This document shows positions 1 to 7,551 of a stretch of DNA of 11,365 bases, piece by piece (within the stretch, counting starts at the first letter, position 1; the number at the start of each line of letters is the position of its first letter). The DNA lies in assembly GCA_002399565.1 (NCBI GenBank), contig DHDW01000052.1:387-11751 (forward strand). Reading direction: 5' to 3'. Origin of the DNA: Bacteroidales bacterium UBA4866 (GTDB lineage: Bacteria > Bacteroidota > Bacteroidia > Bacteroidales > P3). Under the pieces are notes generated by a model. It did not search any database. It was given only the letters and a program-made list of their open reading frames with translations, and had not been told where the DNA came from. The position numbers and the translations under genes were made by a program.

Positions 1-50
1 TCGTCGGGCTCATAACCCGAAGGCCGTAGGTTCGAGTCCTACCCCCGCAA
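1..50 (+). tRNA. Initiator tRNA-fMet (CAU), 5' part outside the window
   Basis: The anticodon arm is complete: stem TCGGG (4-8), loop CTCATAA (9-15) with anticodon CAT at 11-13, and stem CCCGA (16-20). The T arm is GTAGG (26-30), loop TTCGAGT, CCTAC (38-42). The acceptor 3' strand is CCCCGCA (43-49) with discriminator A50. The three consecutive G:C pairs next to the anticodon loop are the known hallmark of initiator tRNA, and the sequence closely resembles the bacterial fMet consensus. The next bases are CAA, so the CCA end is not encoded and must be added by nucleotidyltransferase. The gene is cut by the window edge inside the D stem, so the C1:A72 mismatch typical of initiators can be seen only on the A72 side (A49). 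Confidence 0.96.
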
Positions 51-72
51 CAAAGGTTAATTATAATTGTTG

Positions 73-110
73 AGAATGGGACAGCTTTCGGGTTGTCCCT
101 ATTCTTTTTT
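73..110 (+). terminator. Intrinsic terminator of the tRNA-fMet transcript
   Basis: An 8-bp stem, GGGACAGC (78-85) with GTTGTCCC (92-99), closes a 6-base TTTCGG loop. It extends outward through AGAAT/ATTCT with one bulged T at 100, and runs straight into T105-T110. It ends the tRNA transcript before the lysS promoter. Confidence 0.9.
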
Positions 111-166
111 ATATAACTTCACACTAATTTTTAATCTAAAAATTAGATACAATACAATAATTCACG

Positions 167-174
167 TATTTTTG
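167..174 (+). promoter_or_regulatory. Putative lysS promoter, -7 box
   Basis: TATTTTTG matches the Bacteroidota -7 consensus TAnnTTTG exactly and lies 25 bases before the lysS ATG, giving a predicted leader of roughly 20 bases. The -33 element is weak: a TTAG at 143-146 is the closest thing to TTTG at the right distance. The same ten bases (TATTTTTGCA) recur in the lptD promoter candidate. The leader has no Shine-Dalgarno sequence. Confidence 0.65.
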
Positions 175-199
175 CACTTTATTTTACAATTTTAATAGT

Positions 200-1726
200 A
201 TGAGTACAGAACTTTCTGAACAAGAGATATTACGCCGTCAAGCGACTGAAGAGATGCGTAAATTAGGTATTAACCCCTATCCTGCCCCACTTTATGAAGT
301 AAATGCTAAAACCACAGAGATTTTAGAAAAATTCCCTCAAGACAATTCACTATTTCAAGAAGTAAGTATTGCGGGAAGAATTATGTCTCGTAGAATTATG
401 GGGGCTGCTTCATTTGTTGTTATTCAAGATAGCATTGGAAAGATTCAGCTTTACATTAAACGAGATGAAATTTGTCCAGAGGAAGACAAAACAATGTACA
501 ATACTGTTTTCAAGAAACTTTTGGATATTGGAGATATTATTGGAGTTAAGGGTTATGTTTTTGTAACTCAAATGGGAGAAACATCAATTCATGTTAAAGA
601 ATTAACCGTTCTTTCAAAATCAATTCGTCCACTTCCAATTGTTAAGGAAAAGGATGGAGTTGTTTATGATGCTTTCACCAATCCAGAACAAAGATATCGT
701 CAACGCTATTTAGACTTAATTGTTAATCCTTCTGTAAGAGAAGTGTTTCTTAAAAGAACAAAGATAATAAACACAATGCGTGATTTCTTCAATGAGAAAG
801 GATATCTTGAAGTAGAAACACCTGTTCTTCAAAACATACCTGGAGGTGCAGCAGCAAGACCATTTATAACACATCATAATGCACTCGACATTCCTCTTTA
901 CCTAAGAATTGCAAACGAATTATATTTAAAACGTCTAATTGTTGGAGGGTTTGAAGGGGTTTATGAGTTTTCTCGTAATTTCCGAAATGAAGGAATGGAT
1001 AGAACACATAACCCTGAATTCACTTGTATGGAAATATATGTTGCCTTTAAGGATTATTTCTGGATGATGGATTTTACCGAAGAAATGATTGAAAGAGTTG
1101 CAATAGCAATTAATGGAAAAACAAAGGTTGATTTAGGAGACAAAGAAATAGACTTTAAACGCCCATACAGAAGAGTGAAGATGAGTGAAGCCATTTTGGA
1201 ACACACAGGTTATGATATTACAACTATGAGTGAAGAGGATTTATTCGCAGCTTGTAAGAAGATGAATATTGAGGTAGATAGCACAATGGGTAAAGGAAAA
1301 CTAATAGATGAAATCTTTGGAGAAAAATGTGAACATCACTATATTCAACCAACATTTATCTACGATTACCCTAAAGAAATGTCTCCACTAACAAAAGAGC
1401 ATCGTGAGAATAAAGACCTAACTGAACGTTTTGAACTATTTATTAACGGAAAAGAATTAGCAAATGCTTATTCAGAACTAAATGACCCAATTGACCAACT
1501 TGACCGTTTCCAACAACAACTTCAACTTCAAGAAAGAGGAGATGATGAGGCTATGTTTATAGACTATGACTTTGTTAGAGCTTTAGAATATGGAATGCCA
1601 CCAACATCAGGAATGGGAATAGGTATTGACCGTTTAACTATGTTTATGACAAATACACCTTCAATTCAAGATGTTCTTTTCTTCCCTCAAATGAAACCAG
1701 AAAAGCAAGTAGAGGAAAATCAATAA
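200..1726 (+). CDS. lysS: Lysyl-tRNA synthetase, class II
   Basis: Cytoplasmic enzyme that charges tRNA-Lys with lysine using ATP. The 508 residues match the usual length of about 500. An N-terminal OB-fold that binds the anticodon covers about residues 55-145, and the class II catalytic core the rest. Motif 2 is FRNEGMDRTHNPEF with Arg262; motif 3 is GMGIGIDRLTMF with Arg478. The lysine-pocket segment GKELANAYSE carries Asn422 and Glu426, equivalent to E. coli Asn424 and Glu428. YDYPKEMSPL and GGAAARPF are further family signatures. The start is supported by the typical N-terminus (LSEQEILRRQ) and by the promoter 25 bp upstream. From memory, some Bacteroidota LysS proteins carry a longer C-terminal tail; none is present here. 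The next gene follows after 28 bp, so the two are probably co-transcribed. Confidence 0.98.
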   Translation: MSTELSEQEILRRQATEEMRKLGINPYPAPLYEVNAKTTEILEKFPQDNSLFQEVSIAGRIMSRRIMGAASFVVIQDSIGKIQLYIKRDEICPEEDKTMYNTVFKKLLDIGDIIGVKGYVFVTQMGETSIHVKELTVLSKSIRPLPIVKEKDGVVYDAFTNPEQRYRQRYLDLIVNPSVREVFLKRTKIINTMRDFFNEKGYLEVETPVLQNIPGGAAARPFITHHNALDIPLYLRIANELYLKRLIVGGFEGVYEFSRNFRNEGMDRTHNPEFTCMEIYVAFKDYFWMMDFTEEMIERVAIAINGKTKVDLGDKEIDFKRPYRRVKMSEAILEHTGYDITTMSEEDLFAACKKMNIEVDSTMGKGKLIDEIFGEKCEHHYIQPTFIYDYPKEMSPLTKEHRENKDLTERFELFINGKELANAYSELNDPIDQLDRFQQQLQLQERGDDEAMFIDYDFVRALEYGMPPTSGMGIGIDRLTMFMTNTPSIQDVLFFPQMKPEKQVEENQ

Positions 1727-1754
1727 AAACAAACAAAGATAAAACTCAAAACAA

Positions 1755-3362
1755 ATGAATAATAGAGCAAGGACTCCTTTAATTATTGCTATTTCTTTAA
1801 TTATTGGAATAGTTTTAGGATATTATATAATACCAAGTAAGGAGTCTAAGGCTACATTTGTTTCTTCCTCCAAAACTGCCCTTGCTCAAAAATTTGCCTA
1901 TATAATGGACTTGATTGAGGATGATTATGTAGATGAGATTGATTTTGATTCAATTTCTGACAATTTCATACTTTCATTCCTTCAACAGTTAGACCCTCAC
2001 TCAACATATTTGACAACAAGCCAATTTAAAACAGAGCAGGAATCACTTGATGGAGGCTTTGAAGGAATTGGAGTTCAGTACAGAATAATTGACGACACAA
2101 TTGCAGTTATACAACCCGTTAAGGGTGGTCCTTCTCAAAAGGCAGGAATAATGGCTGGAGATAGAATTGTAACTATCAACGACACCCTTTGGGCAGGAAA
2201 GAAGATAGACAATAATGATGTTATGCAACTTCTTAAAGGCAAAAAAGGGAGCAAAGTTAAGCTGGGGATTAAACGTCAAGGCATAGGAAAACTTATTGCT
2301 TTTGAAGTCAGAAGAGATATTATCCCTACTTATAGCGTGGATTATTTTGGGATGATAGATAGCAAAACAGGATATATTCGTCTTAGTCAATTTTCTCAAA
2401 CAACATCCGAAGAAGTAAATAGAGCATTAAACGATTTACTTAGAAGAGGGATGAAACAATTGGTATTTGATTTAAGAGGAAATGGAGGAGGATATTTGGA
2501 ACAAGCCTATAAGGTTGCTGACGAATTCCTTCCTGCTGGAGACTTAATTGTATATACTCAAGGAAGAAAAAGAGATAGAAATGATTTTTTTGCAACTCGT
2601 GGAGGAATGTTTGAAAAGGGCAAATTGATAATATTGATTGATGAGCTTTCTGCCTCTGCAAGTGAAATTGTAAGTGGGGCAATGCAAGACAACGATAGAG
2701 CAATGATAATTGGAAGAAGAACATTTGGTAAAGGATTAGTTCAAGAACAAAAACTATTACCCGATGGCTCTGCAGTGAGGATAACTGTTTCACGATATCA
2801 TACTCCTTCAGGAAGAAGCATACAAAGACCATATATTTCTGGAAACCCTGACCAATACTTTGAAGACTTTATTAATCGTTATGCCACAATGAGCAAGGGC
2901 GACAAAGACACAATTGCACATCCAGACAGTTTGAAATTCAAAACAAAGAAAGGAAGATTTGTTTATGGAGGTGGCGGTATTGAACCAGATATTGAATTAC
3001 CATACTATAATTATAAGAAATCAGAATTCTACACTCAAGTTTTAAGAAAAGGACTTCTCTATAAGTATTGTTTTGACTATGTTGACAAACATCGTAATAT
3101 ATTTAAGAAATATAGCGATGGAGATGACTATATGCAAAACTTTAATGTAGAGCAAGGACTATATGAATCGATGATTGAATATGCAATTAAGAATGGAGTA
3201 AAAGAAGAAATTCCAAAGGGTAAGGAAAAGGCTGAAATTATGCTTTTGATGAAAGCCTATATTGCTCAATCACTTTACGAAGATAAATACTATTATTCAA
3301 TATTCCTTAAGCTTGATGATGACTTGCAAAAAGCTATTCCTTATTTTGGGTATATCAATTAA
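1755..3362 (+). CDS. S41-family C-terminal processing peptidase (Ctp/Prc type), membrane-anchored
   Basis: Serine protease that acts in the periplasm, where family members trim or degrade proteins from exposed C-termini. Residues about 8-25 form one hydrophobic segment (PLIIAISLIIGIVLGYYI), an uncleaved anchor or signal peptide. A PDZ domain covers about residues 95-170 (FEGIGVQYRI to KGKKGSKVKLGIKR). The S41 core follows and holds the Ser/Lys dyad: Ser301 in LSASASEIVSGAMQD and Lys326 in TFGKGLVQEQ, with the supporting Gln330. The Ser-Lys distance of 25 matches E. coli Prc. A region of about 170 residues follows the core, rich in charged and aromatic residues; I do not recognise it as a separate domain. 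The protein is 535 residues. It follows lysS by 28 bp with no promoter visible between, so expression is probably from the lysS promoter. The substrate is unknown. Confidence 0.93.
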   Translation: MNNRARTPLIIAISLIIGIVLGYYIIPSKESKATFVSSSKTALAQKFAYIMDLIEDDYVDEIDFDSISDNFILSFLQQLDPHSTYLTTSQFKTEQESLDGGFEGIGVQYRIIDDTIAVIQPVKGGPSQKAGIMAGDRIVTINDTLWAGKKIDNNDVMQLLKGKKGSKVKLGIKRQGIGKLIAFEVRRDIIPTYSVDYFGMIDSKTGYIRLSQFSQTTSEEVNRALNDLLRRGMKQLVFDLRGNGGGYLEQAYKVADEFLPAGDLIVYTQGRKRDRNDFFATRGGMFEKGKLIILIDELSASASEIVSGAMQDNDRAMIIGRRTFGKGLVQEQKLLPDGSAVRITVSRYHTPSGRSIQRPYISGNPDQYFEDFINRYATMSKGDKDTIAHPDSLKFKTKKGRFVYGGGGIEPDIELPYYNYKKSEFYTQVLRKGLLYKYCFDYVDKHRNIFKKYSDGDDYMQNFNVEQGLYESMIEYAIKNGVKEEIPKGKEKAEIMLLMKAYIAQSLYEDKYYYSIFLKLDDDLQKAIPYFGYIN

Positions 3363-3370
3363 TGGTTAAT

Positions 3371-3503
3371 TATCTGAATCAGGATTTACAAGATTTTGGG
3401 ATTGACTTGATTTTCTTAATTAATTCTTTTCTTAATATCCTATAAATCCTCTAATCCTGAATTATCGGCTTGCCGCTTTGCTTGCAAAGAATCCTGATTC
3501 AGA
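3371..3503. repeat. Quasi-palindromic dispersed repeat, copy A (with internal insertion)
   Basis: A perfect 14-bp inverted repeat, TCTGAATCAGGATT (3373-3386) and AATCCTGATTCAGA (3490-3503), bounds the element. The left arm has GAT at 3383, 3392, 3400 and 3409; the right arm has ATC ending at 3439, 3448, 3456 and 3493. The centre is the A/T-rich AATTAATT around 3418-3425. The first 28 bases of the left arm (3376-3403) match copy B at 27 of 28 positions. Compared with copy B, 3460-3489 is extra sequence replacing two bases. The element fills the gap between two converging genes, just after the S41 peptidase stop. From memory, GAATCAGGATTTAC-type repeats are widespread in Bacteroidota genomes; this was not checked. 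Confidence 0.85.
3466..3489. repeat. Two back-to-back mini-hairpins inside repeat copy A
   Basis: CGGC-TT-GCCG (3466-3475) and CTTTGC-TT-GCAAAG (3476-3489) are two perfect short palindromes with TT loops that abut without a spacer. They stand out as G+C-rich in an A+T-rich gap and lie within the segment absent from copy B. No T-run follows on either strand, so a classical terminator role is not supported. Confidence 0.75.
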
Positions 3504-3531
3504 CAAAGAAAGAAACACCTAAACAATCCCC

Positions 3532-6180
3532 TTAGTATTGAACTCTATTTCTAAAGTCGTCTCTTAATTCATATTTTAGGTCTTGCAGCATTGAGGCTTT
3601 AACTGCAATGGTGAAGTTCCATCCTTGACGGAAACCAAAAGGCACCCAGTTCATTCTCATTTCCCAGCAATGCAAATCTCTATAAAAGTCTATTGAAGTA
3701 TAGGTGTAGTCTTTATTGATAAAGTCGTATCCTGAGGTTAAGCCAATCTTCCATTTAGGAGTAAGGTTTATATCGCCCTTAAGAGTGAAAACAGCTGATT
3801 TATTAGTTTCATATCCTGCAATTGCCATCACAAAAGAACTTAACTGACTATATGTTAGTCCAAGATTTAATGTCCAAGGAATGGTAAAATCAACTTCATG
3901 ACCTAAAACTTCATTAGGGTTAACAAAAGGAGAATAGCTCATTTGACTTGGAGAAACAAAATCTTTGCTTTTCTCATTATTATTTGTACTTGGCTTGTTT
4001 CCTTTGCCAGTTAATTGCCATGAAAGATTTAAATCCCATTGAGAGTTTTGACGTTTAAACAAACGATTTTCTGTATTTATTAGCAATTGATTGGTCAAAC
4101 GTCCTAATGAATCCATTGCATAAGGAGTGAAGGAGGCAGAGAAATTAATTATTAACTTCTTAAACAAGGTTGTTCTTGCATTTAAGCGTAAAGGCTGCCA
4201 ATTAACTGAGTCTTTTGCAAGGTCGTAGCCTGTGGATAGGTTTAGGCTTTCCAAAAGAGTTATTTTAGTTGCTCCTTCAACAGTGTCTTTGGATGATTTA
4301 ACTTTAATTTCTAAATTATTACCTATTGAAAAACCAACAACTCCCGACTGCCCATTGGGTGGAGAGCCAAACATTCCATCCTCTGTCTTTGAATAGTAAA
4401 CCTTATTATTATTCTTATCTAAATAGAAATCGTAGAAACCAAGTGATGGATTGGAAAAATCGGGCGTAAAGGTAAAACTAATGGCAGGGTTTATAACGTG
4501 TCTAATTGCTTTCAGGTATCCCTTCTTGAAGGTAAACATTCCATAAATGCGAGTGTTAAGATTGGAAGAAAAGTTTGCATCCCTGTTGGCAAAAAAGCCC
4601 ATAATAGTATCTTTCAAAACAGCAACTTGATTAGTGTCCATAGGGTCAAGTTTTTTAGTGATATAGTTAAGATACCATCTTTCGGTGTAGTTGATTGAGT
4701 TTGTCCAGTTAAGATGTTTTAAAACTTTAATATTGCTTTGGATTGGGATGGAGTGTTGCATTCCATTCTTCATATACTTTACAATATCTTTAGAAAGTAA
4801 AAGCGAGTCGTAGGTGTTGATGTTATTTGTTAGACTTGTACGATATGAAACTGAAATATCTTCATACCATCTTGTTTTTCCTTTCATTTTCTTCCTTCTC
4901 AAAGGGTAGAATTGCGATGTGGAAAGAGAGATTGAAGGTAAATCCAAGCTAATTGCTTTTGTATTGGCATTATAAACCTCTCCAAAATTGGCAGTGAAGG
5001 AGACCTTTTCTCCAAAACGAGTGGAATAGGCAATACTTGATGTTGTTGTGTTGTTGAAATAATCGCTTGTGCTAACTGCATACTGATTGAAAGTGCTACT
5101 TACCAAGTTAACATTGGCTGAGAAATTTCTATAAGGATGCGATTTAGAATCTTGATTATGTGTCCAACGAAAACGGAAGTCAGTTTGTTCATTATAGCTT
5201 GGAGTGTTGCTAATACCTGTTTTGTTTACTTCATAACGCAATTCAAATCCTCCTCTATATTTATATCTCTTGGCATAGCTTGTTTTAAGGTTTCCTGCCC
5301 AACTCATATTGGTGTAAACATCGGCTTGAAGAGATAAATCAACATAATCGCTAATTGCAAAATACCATCCAATATTTCTAAGGTAGTATCCCCTATTTTG
5401 AGCATATCCATAGGTAGGCATTAGAAAACCTGATTTCTTTTGACTTGTGAAAGGGAAGTATCCAAAGGGAATTGCCAAAGGAAGTGGTATATCCATAATT
5501 GTAAACCAAGCAGGACCAGTAACAATTTTATCTTGAGTTACTACTTTTGCTTTATTGAAGTTTATTGCAAAATGAGGATGTTCCAAATCGCAGGTTGTAA
5601 ACTGTCCTCCCTTAATAAACATTATCTTATCATCAACTTTCTTAACTTGAGTGCCATGCAAATAACCCTCTCCCTCTTTGGTAAAAACTCCACTAATCAA
5701 TCCTTTCTTTGTTTCAATATTATAGTCAATTACCTTTGCATTATATTCTGCACCATTATCCTTAAATTTTGGATGTTGAGTCATATTCTTCAATGAGTCT
5801 TCTGTTCCTTGAGCATGCAACTCTTTTGTTTTAAAACCAATGGTTATCTCTCCTGCCTCCAATTCTGTTTTACCCATCACTATTTTTGAATTATTGTAAA
5901 GGAAAACTTTTTTGGAGTCTAAATCAATTGCTATTGAGTCTTGTGCAGAATAGTTTACTCTTTCATCGAAGGTTTTCTTTCGCTTTTTAGTTTTTATTGA
6001 GTCATTTTTTAATAATGTGGAATCACCAATTGAAACTAAAGAATCAATGCTTGAGGAAAGAATATTATTGGGTATTGTATCTGTTTGATTTTGTGAATAG
6101 CAGCAAAATGGGAAAATGCATAATAACATTAGCACATAAATAAAATTTAGTGGATTAATTATGTAAAAATGTTTTTTCAA
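3532..6180 (-). CDS. lptD: LPS-assembly protein LptD (outer-membrane LPS translocon)
   Basis: Outer-membrane component of the Lpt pathway, placing lipopolysaccharide or lipooligosaccharide in the outer leaflet. The start codon is TTG (6178-6180): an in-frame stop lies a few codons upstream, and the first ATG is codon 18, inside the hydrophobic core of the signal peptide. Residues 1-29 form that signal peptide (Lys2-Lys3, then a hydrophobic stretch, then CYS before QNQ). An LptA-like beta-jellyroll spans about 73-215, including the family-typical TTCDLEHPHFAI with Cys197. Barrel entry follows with GYFPFTSQKKSGFLMPTYG (Lys249, Ser250, Gly251), strongly reminiscent of the RKSGFL.P..G segment of LptD. 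The remaining 630 or so residues alternate polar and aromatic strands and end in VQY, an aromatic C-terminus usual for Bam substrates. Total 882 residues. A partner LptE is not in the window. It is divergent from the amidase gene and convergent with the S41 peptidase gene. Confidence 0.92.
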   Translation of the reverse strand: MKKHFYIINPLNFIYVLMLLCIFPFCCYSQNQTDTIPNNILSSSIDSLVSIGDSTLLKNDSIKTKKRKKTFDERVNYSAQDSIAIDLDSKKVFLYNNSKIVMGKTELEAGEITIGFKTKELHAQGTEDSLKNMTQHPKFKDNGAEYNAKVIDYNIETKKGLISGVFTKEGEGYLHGTQVKKVDDKIMFIKGGQFTTCDLEHPHFAINFNKAKVVTQDKIVTGPAWFTIMDIPLPLAIPFGYFPFTSQKKSGFLMPTYGYAQNRGYYLRNIGWYFAISDYVDLSLQADVYTNMSWAGNLKTSYAKRYKYRGGFELRYEVNKTGISNTPSYNEQTDFRFRWTHNQDSKSHPYRNFSANVNLVSSTFNQYAVSTSDYFNNTTTSSIAYSTRFGEKVSFTANFGEVYNANTKAISLDLPSISLSTSQFYPLRRKKMKGKTRWYEDISVSYRTSLTNNINTYDSLLLSKDIVKYMKNGMQHSIPIQSNIKVLKHLNWTNSINYTERWYLNYITKKLDPMDTNQVAVLKDTIMGFFANRDANFSSNLNTRIYGMFTFKKGYLKAIRHVINPAISFTFTPDFSNPSLGFYDFYLDKNNNKVYYSKTEDGMFGSPPNGQSGVVGFSIGNNLEIKVKSSKDTVEGATKITLLESLNLSTGYDLAKDSVNWQPLRLNARTTLFKKLIINFSASFTPYAMDSLGRLTNQLLINTENRLFKRQNSQWDLNLSWQLTGKGNKPSTNNNEKSKDFVSPSQMSYSPFVNPNEVLGHEVDFTIPWTLNLGLTYSQLSSFVMAIAGYETNKSAVFTLKGDINLTPKWKIGLTSGYDFINKDYTYTSIDFYRDLHCWEMRMNWVPFGFRQGWNFTIAVKASMLQDLKYELRDDFRNRVQY

Positions 6181-6181
6181 G

Positions 6182-6211
6182 TTGCTATTTCTTCTAATTT
6201 ATCTATCTTTG
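6182..6211 (+). promoter_or_regulatory. Candidate distal promoter of the amidase-MCE operon
   Basis: TTG at 6182-6184 and TATCTTTG at 6204-6211 match the Bacteroidota -33 and -7 elements (TTTG and TAnnTTTG) with a 19-bp spacer, which is the expected geometry. It predicts a leader of about 75 bases before the amidase ATG. Transcription from here would run through the lptD promoter candidate at 6224-6231. Confidence 0.5.
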
Positions 6212-6223
6212 TAAACGAATTTG

Positions 6224-6231
6224 CAAAAATA
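6224..6231 (-). promoter_or_regulatory. Candidate lptD promoter, -7 box
   Basis: On the minus strand this reads TATTTTTG followed by CA, an exact TAnnTTTG match and the same ten bases as in the lysS promoter candidate. Its 3' edge lies 43 bases from the TTG start of lptD, giving a predicted leader of about 38 bases. No clear -33 TTTG is visible at the right distance. Confidence 0.55.
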
Positions 6232-6248
6232 ATGTTTTATTCCCATAG

Positions 6249-6281
6249 TTGAAGAATAAAGAGAAAACTAAAATAAATTTG
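6249..6281 (+). promoter_or_regulatory. Candidate proximal promoter of the amidase-MCE operon
   Basis: TTG at 6249-6251 and TAAATTTG at 6274-6281 form a second -33/-7 pair with a 22-bp spacer, slightly longer than usual. The transcript would start within a few bases of the ATG at 6293, giving a very short leader. It competes with the distal candidate at 6182-6211; the sequence alone does not decide between them. Confidence 0.4.
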
Positions 6282-6292
6282 ATATTCAAAAG

Positions 6293-7546
6293 ATGAGAAG
6301 ACTATTAATTATACTACTACTTTCAATTATTATTTTACCATATAGTTTTGCTCAAGAAACAAGTTCATCGAGGCTATCAAAAGTTGTTATTGACCCTGGA
6401 CATGGTGGCGACAAACCTGGAGCAAAAGGCAAAAGAAGTTTGGAAAAAGATATTAATCTTGCTGTAAGCTTGAAATTGGGGGAGCTAATAAAGAATCATC
6501 TTCCAGAGGTTAAGGTTGTATATACAAGAACAAAGGATGTTGATGTTGATTTAATTAAACGCTCTCAACTTGCAAACAGAGAAAAGGCAGATATTTTTAT
6601 TTCCATTCACTGCAATGCTGCCAAAAACCCTTCTGCTTGCGGAACTGAAACCTTTGTTATGGGGCTTGCAAAATCACAAGCTAATATTGAAGCTGCAAAG
6701 AAAGAAAATGCTGATATCTTAACGGAAGCCAACTATGCTGAAAACTACGATGGCTTTGACCCCAACTCTCCCGAATCAAACATATTTTTTGCTCTTTATC
6801 AAAATTCCTACTTAGAACAAAGCCTTTCCCTTGCCGACAAAATGCAGAAGCACTACACTTCCAATACAAAACTTTTTGACAGAGGAGTTAAACAAGCTCC
6901 CTATTTGGTTCTCTACAAAACTTCCGTTCCGGCAGTACTTACTGAAATAGGATTTATTTCAAACGAAAGGGAGGAGAAATATCTCAACACAGAAAAAGGA
7001 CAATATGAAATAGCTGCTTCAATCTTTCAAGCAATTTTAAACTACAAAGCCAAAATGGAGGGGAGAAAGATTACCACTCCATCAATTGCTGAACTAATTC
7101 CTCAAAAGGTTATAAGAGATGAACAAGAAAGGATTAAGAAAGAAGAAGAGGAAAGAAAAATTAAAGAGGAGCAAGATAGAATTGCTCTTGAGAAACAAAA
7201 GGAAATAGCGGCTCAACAGAAAGAAAAAGAGGCAAAAGAAACGGACTCAATTGAAAGTAAAGAAGGAACCAATGGAGTGGTATATAGAGTTCAGGTTTTT
7301 GTGGATAAAGAAAAGCTATCTAAAGAGGACTCAAGACTAAAGGAATTGGAAGAGGTTTGGATATATAATGATAATAAGATGTGGAAATATACCTCTGGTT
7401 ACTTTAACAACTTCAATCAAGCTAATCAATATAGAAACATTCTTAAGGATAAAGGATATAAAGATGCCTTTGTAGTAATATTCCATAAGAACAAAAGAAT
7501 ATCACTTGAGAAAGCAAAAGAATTAGAAGAACAATTTAATAAATAA
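6293..7546 (+). CDS. N-acetylmuramoyl-L-alanine amidase (Amidase_3) with SPOR-like C-terminal domain
   Basis: Zinc hydrolase that cuts the bond between MurNAc and the peptide stem of peptidoglycan, acting in the periplasm in cell separation or sacculus remodelling. Residues 1-20 are a signal peptide, with cleavage likely after SFA. The catalytic domain covers about 29-252. Zinc ligands are His37 in IDPGHGGDKPG, Glu51 in LEKDINLA and His106 in SIHCNAA; the catalytic Glu218 is in LTEIGFISN. About 60 residues between the last two motifs form an insert of the kind seen in AmiC-type enzymes. Residues about 265-325 are a Glu/Lys/Gln-rich, probably coiled-coil linker. Residues about 328-410 (VVYRVQVFV to AFVVIF) resemble a SPOR domain, which in known proteins binds denuded septal glycan. 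The protein is 417 residues. The MCE gene follows after 5 bp, so the two form an operon. Confidence 0.93.
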   Translation: MRRLLIILLLSIIILPYSFAQETSSSRLSKVVIDPGHGGDKPGAKGKRSLEKDINLAVSLKLGELIKNHLPEVKVVYTRTKDVDVDLIKRSQLANREKADIFISIHCNAAKNPSACGTETFVMGLAKSQANIEAAKKENADILTEANYAENYDGFDPNSPESNIFFALYQNSYLEQSLSLADKMQKHYTSNTKLFDRGVKQAPYLVLYKTSVPAVLTEIGFISNEREEKYLNTEKGQYEIAASIFQAILNYKAKMEGRKITTPSIAELIPQKVIRDEQERIKKEEEERKIKEEQDRIALEKQKEIAAQQKEKEAKETDSIESKEGTNGVVYRVQVFVDKEKLSKEDSRLKELEEVWIYNDNKMWKYTSGYFNNFNQANQYRNILKDKGYKDAFVVIFHKNKRISLEKAKELEEQFNK

Positions 7547-7551
7547 ATATC

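Noticed and set aside
1..60. tRNA 3' end as an attachment site for an integrated element
   Set aside because: No second copy of the tRNA 3' segment is visible in the window, and no integrase or phage-like gene follows. The downstream genes are housekeeping.
3371..3503. CRISPR-like array, because of the regularly spaced GGATT units
   Set aside because: The units are only about 8-9 bases apart, arranged as two inverted arms around a centre, with no spacers or cas genes.
3363..3531. Bidirectional terminator between the S41 peptidase and lptD
   Set aside because: There are hairpins, but neither the mini-hairpins nor the outer 14-bp arms are followed by a T-run on either strand, so an intrinsic terminator is not supported.
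5440..5796. Long plus-strand open frame within lptD (118 codons), and similar antisense frames within the S41, MCE and kinase genes
   Set aside because: They lie antisense to well-supported genes, have no recognisable motifs and show composition expected of shadow frames.
3532..6180. TonB-dependent receptor or generic porin instead of LptD
   Set aside because: There is no plug domain or TonB box. The LptA-like N-terminal domain, TTCDLEHPHF and the KSGFLMP...G segment point to LptD.
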